In this document: positions 17,757 to 25,935 of the stretch, in pieces | How the letters are laid out: the number at the start of each line of letters is the position of its first letter | How positions within the stretch are numbered: position 1 is the stretch's first letter | Assembly (NCBI RefSeq): GCF_000760695.4 | Contig: NZ_JHEG04000001.1 | Span: 3,816,452-3,880,451, forward strand | Reading direction: 5' to 3' | From: Tolypothrix bouteillei VB521301 | GTDB taxonomy: Bacteria; Cyanobacteriota; Cyanobacteriia; Cyanobacteriales; Nostocaceae | Length of the DNA: 64,000 nucleotides | Made by a program: the position numbers and the translations under genes | The notes under the pieces: generated by a model | Databases searched by the model: none | Told to the model about the DNA's origin: nothing | Seen by the model: only the letters and a program-made list of their open reading frames with translations

Positions 17757-18923
17757 TTAGGGTTGAATACGAACCTGTACTTGTAAATTGGTTAAACTAG
17801 CCACTCGTTTGCTAGAGTTTTTATCCAGACGGATTCTCACATCTACTACCCGCCCATCGAGATTTTCTCCTGGTTGGTTACTAAAAACTTCTTGCCGATC
17901 CACTTGCAGCCCAATCAGTTGGACTGTTCCTCGCAATTCTCCAGGAAAGGCTTCACTGGTAATAGTTGCTAATTGACCTGTGCGAACTCGATCGATATCA
18001 GTCTGGTAAATTTCTGCCACCACTTCCATTTGCTCGGTAAAACCTACATCCACAATTCCTGTTGCACCGATTGCTTCTCCAGTTTTGGTGCGTACCTCTA
18101 ACACCTGCCCTGCGATCGGAGCGCGAATGTAGGATGCCGCTAACTCTGTTTCAGCCAGCTTGACGGCGGCGATCGCCTGGGATAGTTCAGCCTGAGCCAC
18201 CCGCACATCAACTGGACGAACTTCTACAATTTGGTTTAGAGTCGCCTGGGCTTGTTTGATTTGGGCACGTAGCGTATCTGCGGTGCGATTGCGATTTGCC
18301 TGCACTTCCTTGAGTTGAGCTTGAGCTGTGTCTAACGTGAGTCGTAGCCGCTCCAGCACAGAAGCCGAGATCGCTCCTTCTTGATACAGTGACAAATAGC
18401 GATTGTATTCGGACTGTGCCACGTTTACTTCTGCCTGCCGTCGAGCGATGATTGCCGTCTGGCTGGTAATTTCTCCCTGCAACTCCTCCTGTAGCCGTAC
18501 AATCTCCGCCTGTTGTGCTGAAATTTGCCCTAACTGTGCGCCCGCTTTGACCCGATCTAAATTGGCTTGTGCCACTCGCACCTGTTCTTGTGCTTGCAAT
18601 AAGGCTGCTTGTAAGCGATCGCGGCTATCTAAAATGGCAATCACCTGATTGGCTCGAACTCGATCGCCGCGCTTAACCAGTAATTGTGCAATGCGATCGT
18701 TGTTTAATGTGGTCGGAGCCGCAACGCGCACCACTTCTGAAACAGGTTGCAGTCGTCCTAATGCAGTGACAGATTCATTAGCGGGAACCGTCACAACCGA
18801 TCCAGTCGATTCTGGTTGGGTCAACGAAGACGTGTAATAGAATGAGACACCCGCGATCGCAATTCCTACGGCAAATAGAGCTAGCGTTGGGCGATTGAGC
18901 GTTTTGAGCGATTGCAATATCAT
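17757..18923 (-). CDS. devB: DevB-type membrane fusion protein (HlyD family)
   Basis: About 388 residues: an N-terminal membrane anchor (LALFAVGIAIAGVSFYY), a lipoyl/barrel-sandwich half (VTALGRLQPVSEVV), a long alpha-helical hairpin with heptads (about 115-260), the second lipoyl half (SYIRAPIAGQVLEVRTKTGE) and a beta-barrel end. This is the periplasmic adaptor linking the ABC permease to an outer-membrane TolC/HgdD-type pore. I chose the ATG at 18923 (MILQSLKTLN), which overlaps the stop of the upstream 172-residue gene as ATGA, over an ATG 15 bases further up. The overlap points to translational coupling. Confidence 0.92.
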   Translation of the reverse strand: MILQSLKTLNRPTLALFAVGIAIAGVSFYYTSSLTQPESTGSVVTVPANESVTALGRLQPVSEVVRVAAPTTLNNDRIAQLLVKRGDRVRANQVIAILDSRDRLQAALLQAQEQVRVAQANLDRVKAGAQLGQISAQQAEIVRLQEELQGEITSQTAIIARRQAEVNVAQSEYNRYLSLYQEGAISASVLERLRLTLDTAQAQLKEVQANRNRTADTLRAQIKQAQATLNQIVEVRPVDVRVAQAELSQAIAAVKLAETELAASYIRAPIAGQVLEVRTKTGEAIGATGIVDVGFTEQMEVVAEIYQTDIDRVRTGQLATITSEAFPGELRGTVQLIGLQVDRQEVFSNQPGENLDGRVVDVRIRLDKNSSKRVASLTNLQVQVRIQP

Positions 18924-19438
18924 TCCAACTTCATCCACCGATGGGTGTAAGTCATATCTCGCATAAAAGCCGTCAGGTCTAACACAAACGATGCGAGACA
19001 GAGAAATAAAACAGCACTACAAATCCCAAACACAACTGGACGACGGAAGGTAAACATGGCTGCGATCGCAACTCCACTCAAAACCGTCCAGATGATAGCA
19101 AGCCTGCGAAAATGGGGAACTCCCTGTTCAGCACCATATCGCTCTACGATCGCCTGCCGAGCCGCCTCAAGGTTTGTTTGGGTGGCTACCAGATCGGCCT
19201 CTAACTTTGCCGGAATACCAACCCAGTAACTGTAGGCTGCACCAATGAGACTACCCCCAAGCAATGTGAGCGCGATCGCACCGGCAAACCAGGCGCGTCG
19301 ATATTTTGTCCGCTTGTCGTACCAGACGCCCCAGGTAGCAACTGCTGCAACGGCTACAGCAATCATGTAGATAAGTAGATCGCGGCTTAAGGCATCGTAA
19401 AAATTACGAATAAGCAAATCAGCATTCATTGGTTTCAA
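18920..19438 (-). CDS. Four-helix membrane protein of unknown function, coupled to devB
   Basis: 172 residues with about four hydrophobic segments: around 20-38, 48-70, 112-128 and 133-152. Between the second and third is a soluble stretch, WVGIPAKLEADLVATQTNLE followed by ARQAIVERYGAEQGVPHF. I do not recognise the family. It overlaps devB by four bases (ATGA) and lies between the NTF2-like gene and devB, so it is probably part of the TetR-controlled exporter unit. A Met three codons in (MNADLL) could be the true start. Confidence 0.7.
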   Translation of the reverse strand: MKPMNADLLIRNFYDALSRDLLIYMIAVAVAAVATWGVWYDKRTKYRRAWFAGAIALTLLGGSLIGAAYSYWVGIPAKLEADLVATQTNLEAARQAIVERYGAEQGVPHFRRLAIIWTVLSGVAIAAMFTFRRPVVFGICSAVLFLCLASFVLDLTAFMRDMTYTHRWMKLE

Positions 19439-19531
19439 TTCAGAAAAACTTGAAACTAAGAATCACAAATGCAACTGACTTTTGCACACCCGAATTCATC
19501 ATTCATCCAATCAATAATGGGTGGTGAAAGT

Positions 19532-20059
19532 TCACAAAATACGGAGTTTCCGAAAGTTCTCCCATTGCTCGTCAGCATGAATGATTTGCATGGCAGTATT
19601 GGATTCTCTGACTCTGACGAATGGAGTCATTTGAGCTTGAATTGCAGTAATTTGATTGTTGCGATTTAGTTGAAGAACCAGTGCAAAGCTATTTTGTACA
19701 GTTACCCCAGTTTGCTTAAGAGTATATCGTCCCTGCGCTTCTACTAGCACTGTTCGGTTGTCTTGCCCCATACTAATTCGCTCATTGCTGAAATCGAGTC
19801 GATCGAAAGACTCTAATCCAGTCAATAGTTGCTCTAAGGTTGCCTTACGTCCCTCAACCCTCGTATTAAAAGCTTCAAAGGTGGCATCAGCGGTAAAAAG
19901 TTGTTCCAATCCATCAGTATTTTTACGCTCCAAATTGTTCAAAAATGCTTCAGCAACTTGGGTTGATTGAGAATTTGCCTGCGTTGTCACTGGATAGATT
20001 TCAGTAGCGATCGTAAGTGCCAACGTCATTGCAACAGTGGTCAAGAAAGGAAATCGCAT
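19532..20059 (-). CDS. Secreted NTF2/SnoaL-like protein
   Basis: 175 residues. The N terminus is a signal peptide (LTTVAMTLALTIATEIYPVT). The mature part has the alpha+beta cone pattern of the NTF2-like/SnoaL family: VAEAFLNNLERKNTDGLEQL, FTADATFEAFNTRVEGR, then FALVLQLNRNNQITAIQAQM and a C-terminal tail. Such proteins bind small hydrophobic ligands or act as isomerases or hydratases, and no catalytic residues can be assigned here. Its position between the SDR and exporter genes suggests a role on the exported compound, which is inference. Confidence 0.75.
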   Translation of the reverse strand: MRFPFLTTVAMTLALTIATEIYPVTTQANSQSTQVAEAFLNNLERKNTDGLEQLFTADATFEAFNTRVEGRKATLEQLLTGLESFDRLDFSNERISMGQDNRTVLVEAQGRYTLKQTGVTVQNSFALVLQLNRNNQITAIQAQMTPFVRVRESNTAMQIIHADEQWENFRKLRIL

Positions 20060-20115
20060 AGTAACCTCTCTGCTAGTGAAAATTGTGCCCCACGAAACTT
20101 ACCCACCAATTCCAA

Positions 20116-21021
20116 TCAATTCATTGCGCTAAAATCACAAATTCGTGCAGCTTTACTACGATTTTTGGAGCGTGATACCTCACCCATTGGGAACATTCGA
20201 GCCATCATCGCATCCCAGGCACGATCGGATAACAGACGACGCATCCAGAAGAAAATTTTTCCGCCCAAGCCAACTTTATAACGAGTTTGAGGACGACGCA
20301 CCAGAACCGCTTGAACGATTACTTTTGCGACATCTTCTGGTGTTAAAATCCCCCAAGCATTCTCTGCAAACATCTGCTGAACCTGTGCTTCCATATTGCG
20401 CTTGAATGCAGCGTAAGGACTATCATCCCCTGTTTGCGGCATCAATGAATAAAGCTTTTCCACAAACGGCGTTCGCACCCCTGTCGGTTGAATTAAAACA
20501 ATATCCACTCCAAAGGGTTTGACTTCACACCGCAATGCGTCAGTAAATGATTCAACGGCATACTTACTGGCGTGATAAGCACCATTTCCCGGTGTGGTAA
20601 ACGTTCCACCTATCGAACCCACATTGATAATGCGCCCATAACCCTGCGATCGCATTCCTGGCAATACCAGTTGACACATCCGCAGTAAGCCAAACACGTT
20701 GGTTTCAAACTGACGGCGAACATCATCCATTGTTAACTCTTCTAAAGGACCAATCTGGTTATATCCCGCGTTGTTAATCAGTACCGAAACCCCCCCATGC
20801 CTTGCTTCAATCGATCGCACAGCCGCCAACATCGATGCTTCATCGGTAATATCGAGTTGAAGCACATGACACCCTTTTACCGCCAGATTGCTGAGAGATT
20901 GAGGATTCCGAGCGGTTGCATAGGTGATGAATCCGGCTGATTTAAGGGCGATCGCGGTCATTTCTCCGATTCCAGAAGAAGCACCCGTAACCAATGCCAC
21001 TCCACGTTGTGTTGTCATCAT
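20116..21021 (-). CDS. Short-chain dehydrogenase/reductase
   Basis: 301 residues, a classical SDR. The cofactor loop is TGASSGIGE near the N terminus, followed by the INNAG strand, the catalytic Ser in NVGSIGG, and the YHASK Tyr/Lys pair with an Asn upstream. It probably acts as an NAD(P)-dependent oxidoreductase on a lipid-like or keto substrate. It is the first structural gene after tetR, separated by 59 bases that contain a TTACTTAA-type palindrome matching the one upstream of tetR. It ends 56 bases before the NTF2-like gene. Confidence 0.9.
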   Translation of the reverse strand: MMTTQRGVALVTGASSGIGEMTAIALKSAGFITYATARNPQSLSNLAVKGCHVLQLDITDEASMLAAVRSIEARHGGVSVLINNAGYNQIGPLEELTMDDVRRQFETNVFGLLRMCQLVLPGMRSQGYGRIINVGSIGGTFTTPGNGAYHASKYAVESFTDALRCEVKPFGVDIVLIQPTGVRTPFVEKLYSLMPQTGDDSPYAAFKRNMEAQVQQMFAENAWGILTPEDVAKVIVQAVLVRRPQTRYKVGLGGKIFFWMRRLLSDRAWDAMMARMFPMGEVSRSKNRSKAARICDFSAMN

Positions 21022-21044
21022 TGTAGGCTCCTTTGAGTTTTTAA

Positions 21045-21062
21045 TTACTTAATTTTAAGTAA
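21045..21062. promoter_or_regulatory. Probable TetR operator between tetR and the SDR gene
   Basis: An 18-base near-palindrome: TTACTTAA (21045-21052), two central bases, TTAAGTAA (21055-21062). It lies just upstream of the SDR start at 21021. The half-site TTACTTAA also occurs in the palindrome upstream of tetR (21691-21712). Binding is inferred from this shared motif and position. Confidence 0.55.
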
Positions 21063-21080
21063 GTTAGCGAGCAAAAAAAA

Positions 21081-21668
21081 TTAGCGGCGACGCATTCCAT
21101 CCAACAGAATATCGATCGTATCCCGCGCTAGAACCTGCTTGGGAATGGTCTTGTACCGATGCATATCATGCGCTGTATCAATCAGGGAAAGAAACATCGT
21201 AGCCATGAGTTTAGAATCAACCAAGCGAATTTCTCCCCGCTCGTAAGCCTGCGCTAGAACTTGCTGGATTGGCTGTACGAGAGAAACCTCTCCTAACTCC
21301 ATGAGAGTTTGAGCGTGGTCTGGAGAAAGGGCTGGCAGATCCGAGCGTGCCAGACGGATCATATCGAGTGGAGGTTGTGCTAACAACCAATCCGCCATCA
21401 AATTCAGTTGACTGGACAGACTCGGTTCTGCCTCGGAAATGGCGCGATTCAATCCGTCGAGATGTCGCATGAAACTACGTTTGATCACCTCAACAAACAA
21501 CTCCTCTTTACCACCGGGAAAGTGATAGTAAAGGGCAGCCTGACGTACCTTAAAGGCATCTGCGATATCTCGCAAGGTGACTGATGTATAGCCGCGCTCC
21601 CCAAATAGAGCTTCTGCTAATTGCAGCAGTTGCTCTCGCGAATCTCCTGATTTTGCCTTAGCGTTCAC
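21081..21668 (-). CDS. TetR/AcrR-family transcriptional regulator
   Basis: 195 residues. The N-terminal DNA-binding domain shows the TetR helix-turn-helix pattern (SVTLRDIADAFKVRQAALYY, then HFPGGKEELFVEV). The C-terminal all-helical ligand and dimerisation domain is not diagnostic. It opens a minus-strand run of SDR, NTF2-like, membrane protein, DevB and DevC genes, the classic arrangement of a local repressor of an efflux operon. Palindromes upstream of its own start and in the gap to the SDR gene are likely operators, implying autoregulation. Confidence 0.92.
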   Translation of the reverse strand: MNAKAKSGDSREQLLQLAEALFGERGYTSVTLRDIADAFKVRQAALYYHFPGGKEELFVEVIKRSFMRHLDGLNRAISEAEPSLSSQLNLMADWLLAQPPLDMIRLARSDLPALSPDHAQTLMELGEVSLVQPIQQVLAQAYERGEIRLVDSKLMATMFLSLIDTAHDMHRYKTIPKQVLARDTIDILLDGMRRR

Positions 21669-21690
21669 ACTTTTTCTACTCGAGCAGGCG

Positions 21691-21712
21691 ACTTACTTAA
21701 ATTATAGTAAGT
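21691..21712. promoter_or_regulatory. Probable TetR operator/promoter upstream of tetR
   Basis: ACTTACT (21691-21697) and AGTAAGT (21706-21712) form a perfect 7-base inverted repeat with an 8-base spacer, 23 bases upstream of the tetR start codon. It shares TTACTTAA with the palindrome at 21045-21062. Confidence 0.6.
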
Positions 21713-22283
21713 AGCATAGCGAGCGTGTAAAAAGTTGTCAAGAGTCTCCTGTTTCCAGTTTTGGGATCGTGATAGTCTTTGGGGCTCCCTTCCCTAGAGA
21801 ACGACTCGTTCTGGTTGCGCTCGCCGCAAGCGTTGTCGAGCAGTTCGGAGGAAACCCGCCCGCCTGGGCAGAGCGAGTTGGAAATTTCAGTCACAATGGC
21901 ATCAACACTGTCTGGAAAAATACCTTTGCGAAGAACAGCCGTGGCGAAAGGATCGTTAAGATTCTCGCCAATTTCCTGTTCGCTCATAGGTGCTACGCAC
22001 GAGTCTATTCCATCAATGAAACGAAATATCTTGCCTGGTCTACTGGAGTGCAATTTGCGTTAGCTCGTGCAACGAGGGTTCGTTCTTGAGAGGTGAGAAC
22101 TTGTTGTTTGTCTTTAGAACTCCTTAATTGAAAATTACCTGTTGTGAATTGTTTTTGTGTTGTCGTTAGAGCTTGGGCTGGGAGTGAATGACTCAGAAAG
22201 CACGAACTTCCCGATACAAAGAGTATGAATGCGGTGAGAATAACAAATTTTGCGAAACCAAATATTGGGCATTTTTTCCTCAC
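21697..22283 (-). pseudogene. Small secreted protein gene, apparently frameshifted
   Basis: The first frame (22283 down to 22005) has a clear signal peptide (FVILTAFILFVSGSSCFLSH, then a SLPAQA cleavage region) and reads to NANCTPVDQARYFVSLME before a stop. The next frame then reads APMSEQEIGENLNDPFATAV and LRKGIFPDSVDAIVTE, which also looks like protein. The latter part (21780-21870) is GC-richer and repeat-like on both strands. Either one gene has been broken near 22005-22030, or a truncated secreted protein is followed by a relic. I do not recognise the family. Confidence 0.4.
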
Positions 22284-22310
22284 CTTCTTTTTTCCTTCGG
22301 TTAAGTAGGA

Positions 22311-22393
22311 ACTTACGCCTAGCCTCTCTTTTTAAGGGGGTTGAGGGATCTGCAACACGTGAAATCCCCAAAATACCGTTGAGCTTGCGTAAG
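22311..22393. repeat. MITE-like repeat 1, copy A
   Basis: 83 bases bounded by ACTTACGC and GCGTAAG, an inverted terminal repeat. The inside carries CTTTTTAAGGGGGTTGAGGG and GTGAAATCCCCAAAATACCG. It matches copy B (42413-42499) along its full length, and its right half matches a fragment at 43728-43777 in inverted orientation. It has no coding capacity. Confidence 0.75.
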
Positions 22394-22469
22394 CCCTATT
22401 AAGTTTAAAAGCTTTCCTGATTATCTAAATGCCCGCAAAAGCCACTTATGCAGTTGAGCGAAGAAAGTA

Positions 22470-22907
22470 TTATTTTTTAAACTTGAAATTCTTAAATGTT
22501 TTTAAAATTGATATGTAATCCTCTACAGATGTAGATTTAGTAATGTAAGTAGCCCCCAGAGAAGTAGCTGTTTCTCTAGACTGAATTAAATCTGAATGAC
22601 TCATTATCAAAAAAGGTATATCTTTCAAGCTTGGTTGTTTCTTCAGCCACTTAAGTAATTTGATTTCATCCATAACAGATGAATTTTTATCTAATAAAAT
22701 AGCGTCCGGTAATGGATAACGTTTTCTGTTATCGTATTGTCCTATACCTAGCAGGTAATCTATAGCTTTTTCAGCACTTTCTACATATTGAATCATAATA
22801 TTTAATTTAGCTTTAGCTATAGCACGAAAGATGAGAGCTAAATTATTGGTGTTATCTTCTACTAACAAAAATAACACTGGCAATTCAATATTTGTCATTC
22901 TTGACAA
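22470..22907 (-). CDS. Single-domain response regulator (Rcp1-like)
   Basis: 145 residues, essentially one REC domain: FLLVEDNTNN (acidic pair), the phospho-Asp in DAILLDKNS, the Ser switch in IMSHSD and the Lys in YITKST. The insertion YLLGIGQYDNRKRYPLPDAI before the Asp strand is typical of cyanobacterial Rcp1-like regulators that pair with phytochrome-type or other hybrid kinases. There is no output domain, so it acts by protein contact or as a phosphorelay intermediate. No cognate kinase gene is adjacent. Confidence 0.88.
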   Translation of the reverse strand: MSRMTNIELPVLFLLVEDNTNNLALIFRAIAKAKLNIMIQYVESAEKAIDYLLGIGQYDNRKRYPLPDAILLDKNSSVMDEIKLLKWLKKQPSLKDIPFLIMSHSDLIQSRETATSLGATYITKSTSVEDYISILKTFKNFKFKK

Positions 22908-23049
22908 TTAGAACATTCCTCACGCTGATAAGGTTACATAACGAATTCTGCTATAAGAGTATACCTATTTATTTAGTATTAAATTGAATGTAAGATGTTA
23001 ATTTTTTATGTTATGATTCTTACAATTATAAATTCATACTTTAGATAGA

Positions 23050-23132
23050 TGAAATACCCGTGAGGTAACCGCCCTCTTCCGTGGCTTTCAGCGCCCAGAG
23101 TGGTACTAAGTAGGAATAGCCTCCCAATCGGT
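23050..23132 (-). other. Conserved-looking GC-rich block, possible structured RNA or element end
   Basis: In an AT-rich gap just past the kptA stop, about 80 bases are much GC-richer. On the minus strand they contain GGGCGCTGAAAGCC and distant complementary ends (AACCG near 23130, CGGTT near 23067). The layout is reminiscent of a folded RNA or a transposon right end. I cannot name a family, and no partner gene is present. Confidence 0.2.
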
Positions 23133-23154
23133 TCAAAATTTGTCTTTACACGTA

Positions 23155-23721
23155 TTACATCTCCAATCCATCTGTTGCCAACTTTTGCAAATACTTGGGT
23201 GGTACACTATCTACCAACCACACTCCATTGTCCGAACAATAGAAGGTATAACCCGCTTGGTGCATAGCTGCTGCATCAACCAAAAACACCACGGGTTTCC
23301 CATGTCTTGCGCCGACAGTTTCTGCTGTGGCAACATCCTTTGATAGATGTACGTGATGGCGCGACATTTTACACAACCCAGTTTGCAGTATTAGCTCTAC
23401 AGATTTGTGTCCGGTACCGTGATAAAGCACATCTGGAGGAACGACGGGTTCTAATTGTAAATCAATATCTACGCTGTGTCCTTGGTTTGCGCGAATTAAA
23501 GTCCCCGTAGCATCAAAAGAAAAGCGTTGTTTATCGTTGTTTGCAACAACTTCATCGAGTTCTTCACGAGTGATGGGAAATCGGTTGTTTCTACAAGCTG
23601 CTAAAAGATCCTTGACAGCTACCCAACCACCAGCAGAAAGTTCAATTCCAATACGTTCGGGTTGGTGTCGGAGGTGTCTGCTAAGGTATTTGCTAATTTT
23701 AACTAGGCGTGAATTGTCCAT
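23155..23721 (-). CDS. kptA: RNA 2'-phosphotransferase (KptA/Tpt1)
   Basis: 188 residues, normal for KptA. The N-terminal winged-helix half begins SRLVKISKYLSRHLRHQPE, and the C-terminal ADP-ribosyltransferase-like half has VLYHGTGHKSVELIL, RHHVHLSKD, VFLVDA and the end NGVWLVDSVPPKYL. The family removes an internal 2'-phosphate from RNA using NAD, forming ADP-ribose 1''-2''-cyclic phosphate. In fungi this finishes tRNA splicing. In bacteria the substrate is unclear and may be RNA- or DNA-repair products. It lies about 100 bases downstream of a P-loop kinase-like gene on the same strand. Confidence 0.93.
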   Translation of the reverse strand: MDNSRLVKISKYLSRHLRHQPERIGIELSAGGWVAVKDLLAACRNNRFPITREELDEVVANNDKQRFSFDATGTLIRANQGHSVDIDLQLEPVVPPDVLYHGTGHKSVELILQTGLCKMSRHHVHLSKDVATAETVGARHGKPVVFLVDAAAMHQAGYTFYCSDNGVWLVDSVPPKYLQKLATDGLEM

Positions 23722-23819
23722 AGTTTACTTTATGGGGGAGAGGCAGAGGGCACTACTGTAGGGTGGGCAATGCCCATCCTCTTTGTAGTACGCGTATTTC
23801 ACAATTCTTACATAGATTG

Positions 23820-24368
23820 CTATGGCTTTTCAGATTTATTTTGTAAAAGTTCTTTGACAGCTTGAGCAATGAAAGTCTCATTATGAAGCTCAGAATTATC
23901 AATCTCTAGATCCCAAGGAAGATTAACTAACAATGCACGCTCGTTAATTTCTCTTAATCTTTCGTCTGAAACAGGAATATGGGCTGATGCATCTCTAGCC
24001 ATAACTCGCTGAATACAGGTATCTAAAGGAGCTTGTATATGAATGAATGATACGTGAAATCCCTGACGCAAGGCGGCTAAGAGATCGGGAAAAGTATGAG
24101 CAGTTCCCGTAGACTCAATACAAAGGATGCGATGGTGTTTTGCTAGCTCATCTAGTGTTTCCAGTACGATTTGGAATCCTCGTTTCTCAAGAGCAATTCC
24201 TTCTAACTTTGGCTCTAACTGAAGAAGTTCAACAAATATGGATTCAATTCGTAAAAATTTTACGTCTAAATATTTTTCTAAAACACCACCGATGAAGGTT
24301 TTGCCAGATCCCTTCATTCCTACAAGCAGTAATAAGGTACATTGTTTTGTATTTAAAGATGAGTACAT
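23820..24368 (-). CDS. P-loop kinase-like ATPase (shikimate kinase fold)
   Basis: About 182 residues from the ATG at 24368 (MYSSLNTKQC); the frame extends 17 codons upstream. The Walker A sequence is GMKGSGKT near the N terminus, followed by a shikimate/adenylate-kinase-like core. ILCIESTGTAHTFPDLLAAL and the later FIHIQAPLDTCIQRVMARD resemble the lid and base-binding regions of small-molecule kinases. The substrate is not evident. It precedes kptA, so a nucleotide or RNA-end link is conceivable but unproven. Confidence 0.65.
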   Translation of the reverse strand: MYSSLNTKQCTLLLLVGMKGSGKTFIGGVLEKYLDVKFLRIESIFVELLQLEPKLEGIALEKRGFQIVLETLDELAKHHRILCIESTGTAHTFPDLLAALRQGFHVSFIHIQAPLDTCIQRVMARDASAHIPVSDERLREINERALLVNLPWDLEIDNSELHNETFIAQAVKELLQNKSEKP

Positions 24369-24525
24369 ACAAGAATCGCAAGATTTTGATAGTGAAGCAA
24401 GAATTAAATAGCTGAGCAAAGAGTGTTTGCCTAAACTAAACGAATGACGAATTAGGAAGAACTATGGCAGATCTACTGCACTCCTATCGCTAGCCTTGCT
24501 CGGAAGAAATTTTGTCAGAGGTTTT

Positions 24526-25008
24526 ATGATAACTGACCAATTACTTTTTGCGTTAAAACTTGTTGCTACCTTGGGCTGTGGGCTAGTGGCTGGAGTCTTT
24601 TTCGCTTTCTCAACCTTCGTGATGAGTGCTCTTGCTCGACTTCAGCCACGGGAAGGTATTGTTGCTATGCAATCGATTAATATAACAGCCATCAATCCAT
24701 TGTTTATGGTAGCGCTCTTTGGCACGGCTTTGGCGTGTCTTTTTCTAGCGATCGCCTCGCTGTTAAAGTGGCATCAACCCGGTGCAGTCTATTGGCTGGT
24801 TGCTAGCTTACTCTATCTCGTTGGTACTGTTGTGGTGACGATCGCTTTCAATGTGCCGTTGAATGATGCCTTAGCGATCGCCAAACCAGATACTACTGAA
24901 GGCGCAAATCTATGGGCTCGATATCTAACCAACTGGACGTTCTGGAACCATGTTCGGACAATAGCAGCGTTTGGAGCAGCAGTATTGCTAACTGTGTTTA
25001 AGACCTGA
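24526..25008 (+). CDS. DUF1772 (anthrone oxygenase-like) membrane protein
   Basis: 160 residues from the ATG at 24526 (MITDQLLFALK). It has four hydrophobic helices: LVATLGCGLVAGVFFAFSTF, FMVALFGTALACLFLAIASL, YWLVASLLYLVGTVVVTIAF and a C-terminal TIAAFGAAVLLTVF. The conserved NVPLNDALA and the final WNHVRTIAA are typical of DUF1772, a family of small integral membrane proteins related to fungal anthrone oxygenases. Its role in bacteria is unknown. It is monocistronic and followed by a convergent DUF4058 fragment. Confidence 0.8.
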   Translation: MITDQLLFALKLVATLGCGLVAGVFFAFSTFVMSALARLQPREGIVAMQSINITAINPLFMVALFGTALACLFLAIASLLKWHQPGAVYWLVASLLYLVGTVVVTIAFNVPLNDALAIAKPDTTEGANLWARYLTNWTFWNHVRTIAAFGAAVLLTVFKT

Positions 25009-25014
25009 AATGAG

Positions 25015-25143
25015 TTAGTTAGCTGGAGTAATTTCATCTGCTACGGCCACAATCAATTTGTTGTGAACTTGATGCCACAACTCTGCTTGTTCCAGATATG
25101 GATTCATTCCCGGAAACGGATTTTGCACAATTTGTTTTTCCAT
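25015..25143 (-). pseudogene. DUF4058 N-terminal fragment
   Basis: 42 codons read NPFPGMNPYLEQAELWHQVH followed by NKLIVAVADEITP, then a stop. This is the opening of DUF4058, a family of about 250 residues common in cyanobacteria (FPGMNPYLE, W..VH..L). The remaining five-sixths is absent, so it is a truncated relic that overlaps the edge of the DUF1772 neighbourhood. Confidence 0.8.
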
Positions 25144-25935
25144 CACTCTTTCTACCAAATCTCACACACTGTTGAGCGATAAACTTACTCCTGGAGCCAA
25201 TTTTAGCCTTGAAAATTGGCTGCTTTCAACTTGTGAGGAGGTACATTATATATTCTGATGACTCACAATATATAAGAATTATGAAAAATGTTAAGTACTG
25301 CCGGGTTTTTCAAAAGAACCTGTCAAATAAAAAGTGACTCATGTATGTGTGCAAGTGCCATAGCATGAGTCAAAAGGTATCAATGTGAAAGACAAGGTAT
25401 ACATATTTTATGTCTTGATGCGAAATACACCCTCATAGTGAAAGATAAGTACACCCTGTATTTAAAGAACTGGCACCCTGTGTTTACTGATTTCAGTATG
25501 CAGTAGGGATAAAAGTTTTTTCTCATTCAACAGTAGCATTTACTACTTACTCCTTTAGATAGAGGTTTTTAAGAAACCGCAGGCTGTGGCAGATGTATGC
25601 AGAATATATTTGTAGGCTACTAACCCTCTTTCAAGAAATAAGGCAGATGGCAGAGGGTAGAGGGCAGCTATGTAAGAGGATTTTACTTGTTTCTTTCATT
25701 GATTACGGGTAAGTGAACGTCACTCGTGCGCCAGCTTCTAAGAAACCTATGCTGATTTAGCAGATCGTACAAGAACTGCAAAATATCCCTGAAGACAAAC
25801 TTACAGAACTTTATAACCTATTCACTGTTTTAGGCTAGGTTTAAATCAAGAACATACATATAGCAGTTCTCACTTGAATGAAGTACAGATTTATTTACTA
25901 CGGGCTGCGTTCATCAGCGGTTCCATAACTTTTTT
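25144..25935. other. Long gap with an antitoxin-like fragment
   Basis: About 790 bases of AT-rich sequence with no intact gene. On the plus strand 25761-25838 reads QIVQELQNIPEDKLTELYNL to a stop, resembling the start of a cyanobacterial antitoxin, but preceded by an in-frame stop. Around 25640-25670 is a short purine-rich repeat (GGCAGATGGCAGAGGG). I see nothing else. Confidence 0.4.

Noticed and set aside
21769..22089. Plus-strand frame between tetR and the response regulator
   Set aside because: It overlaps a repeat-like block and the secreted-protein relic on the other strand, and shows no family pattern.
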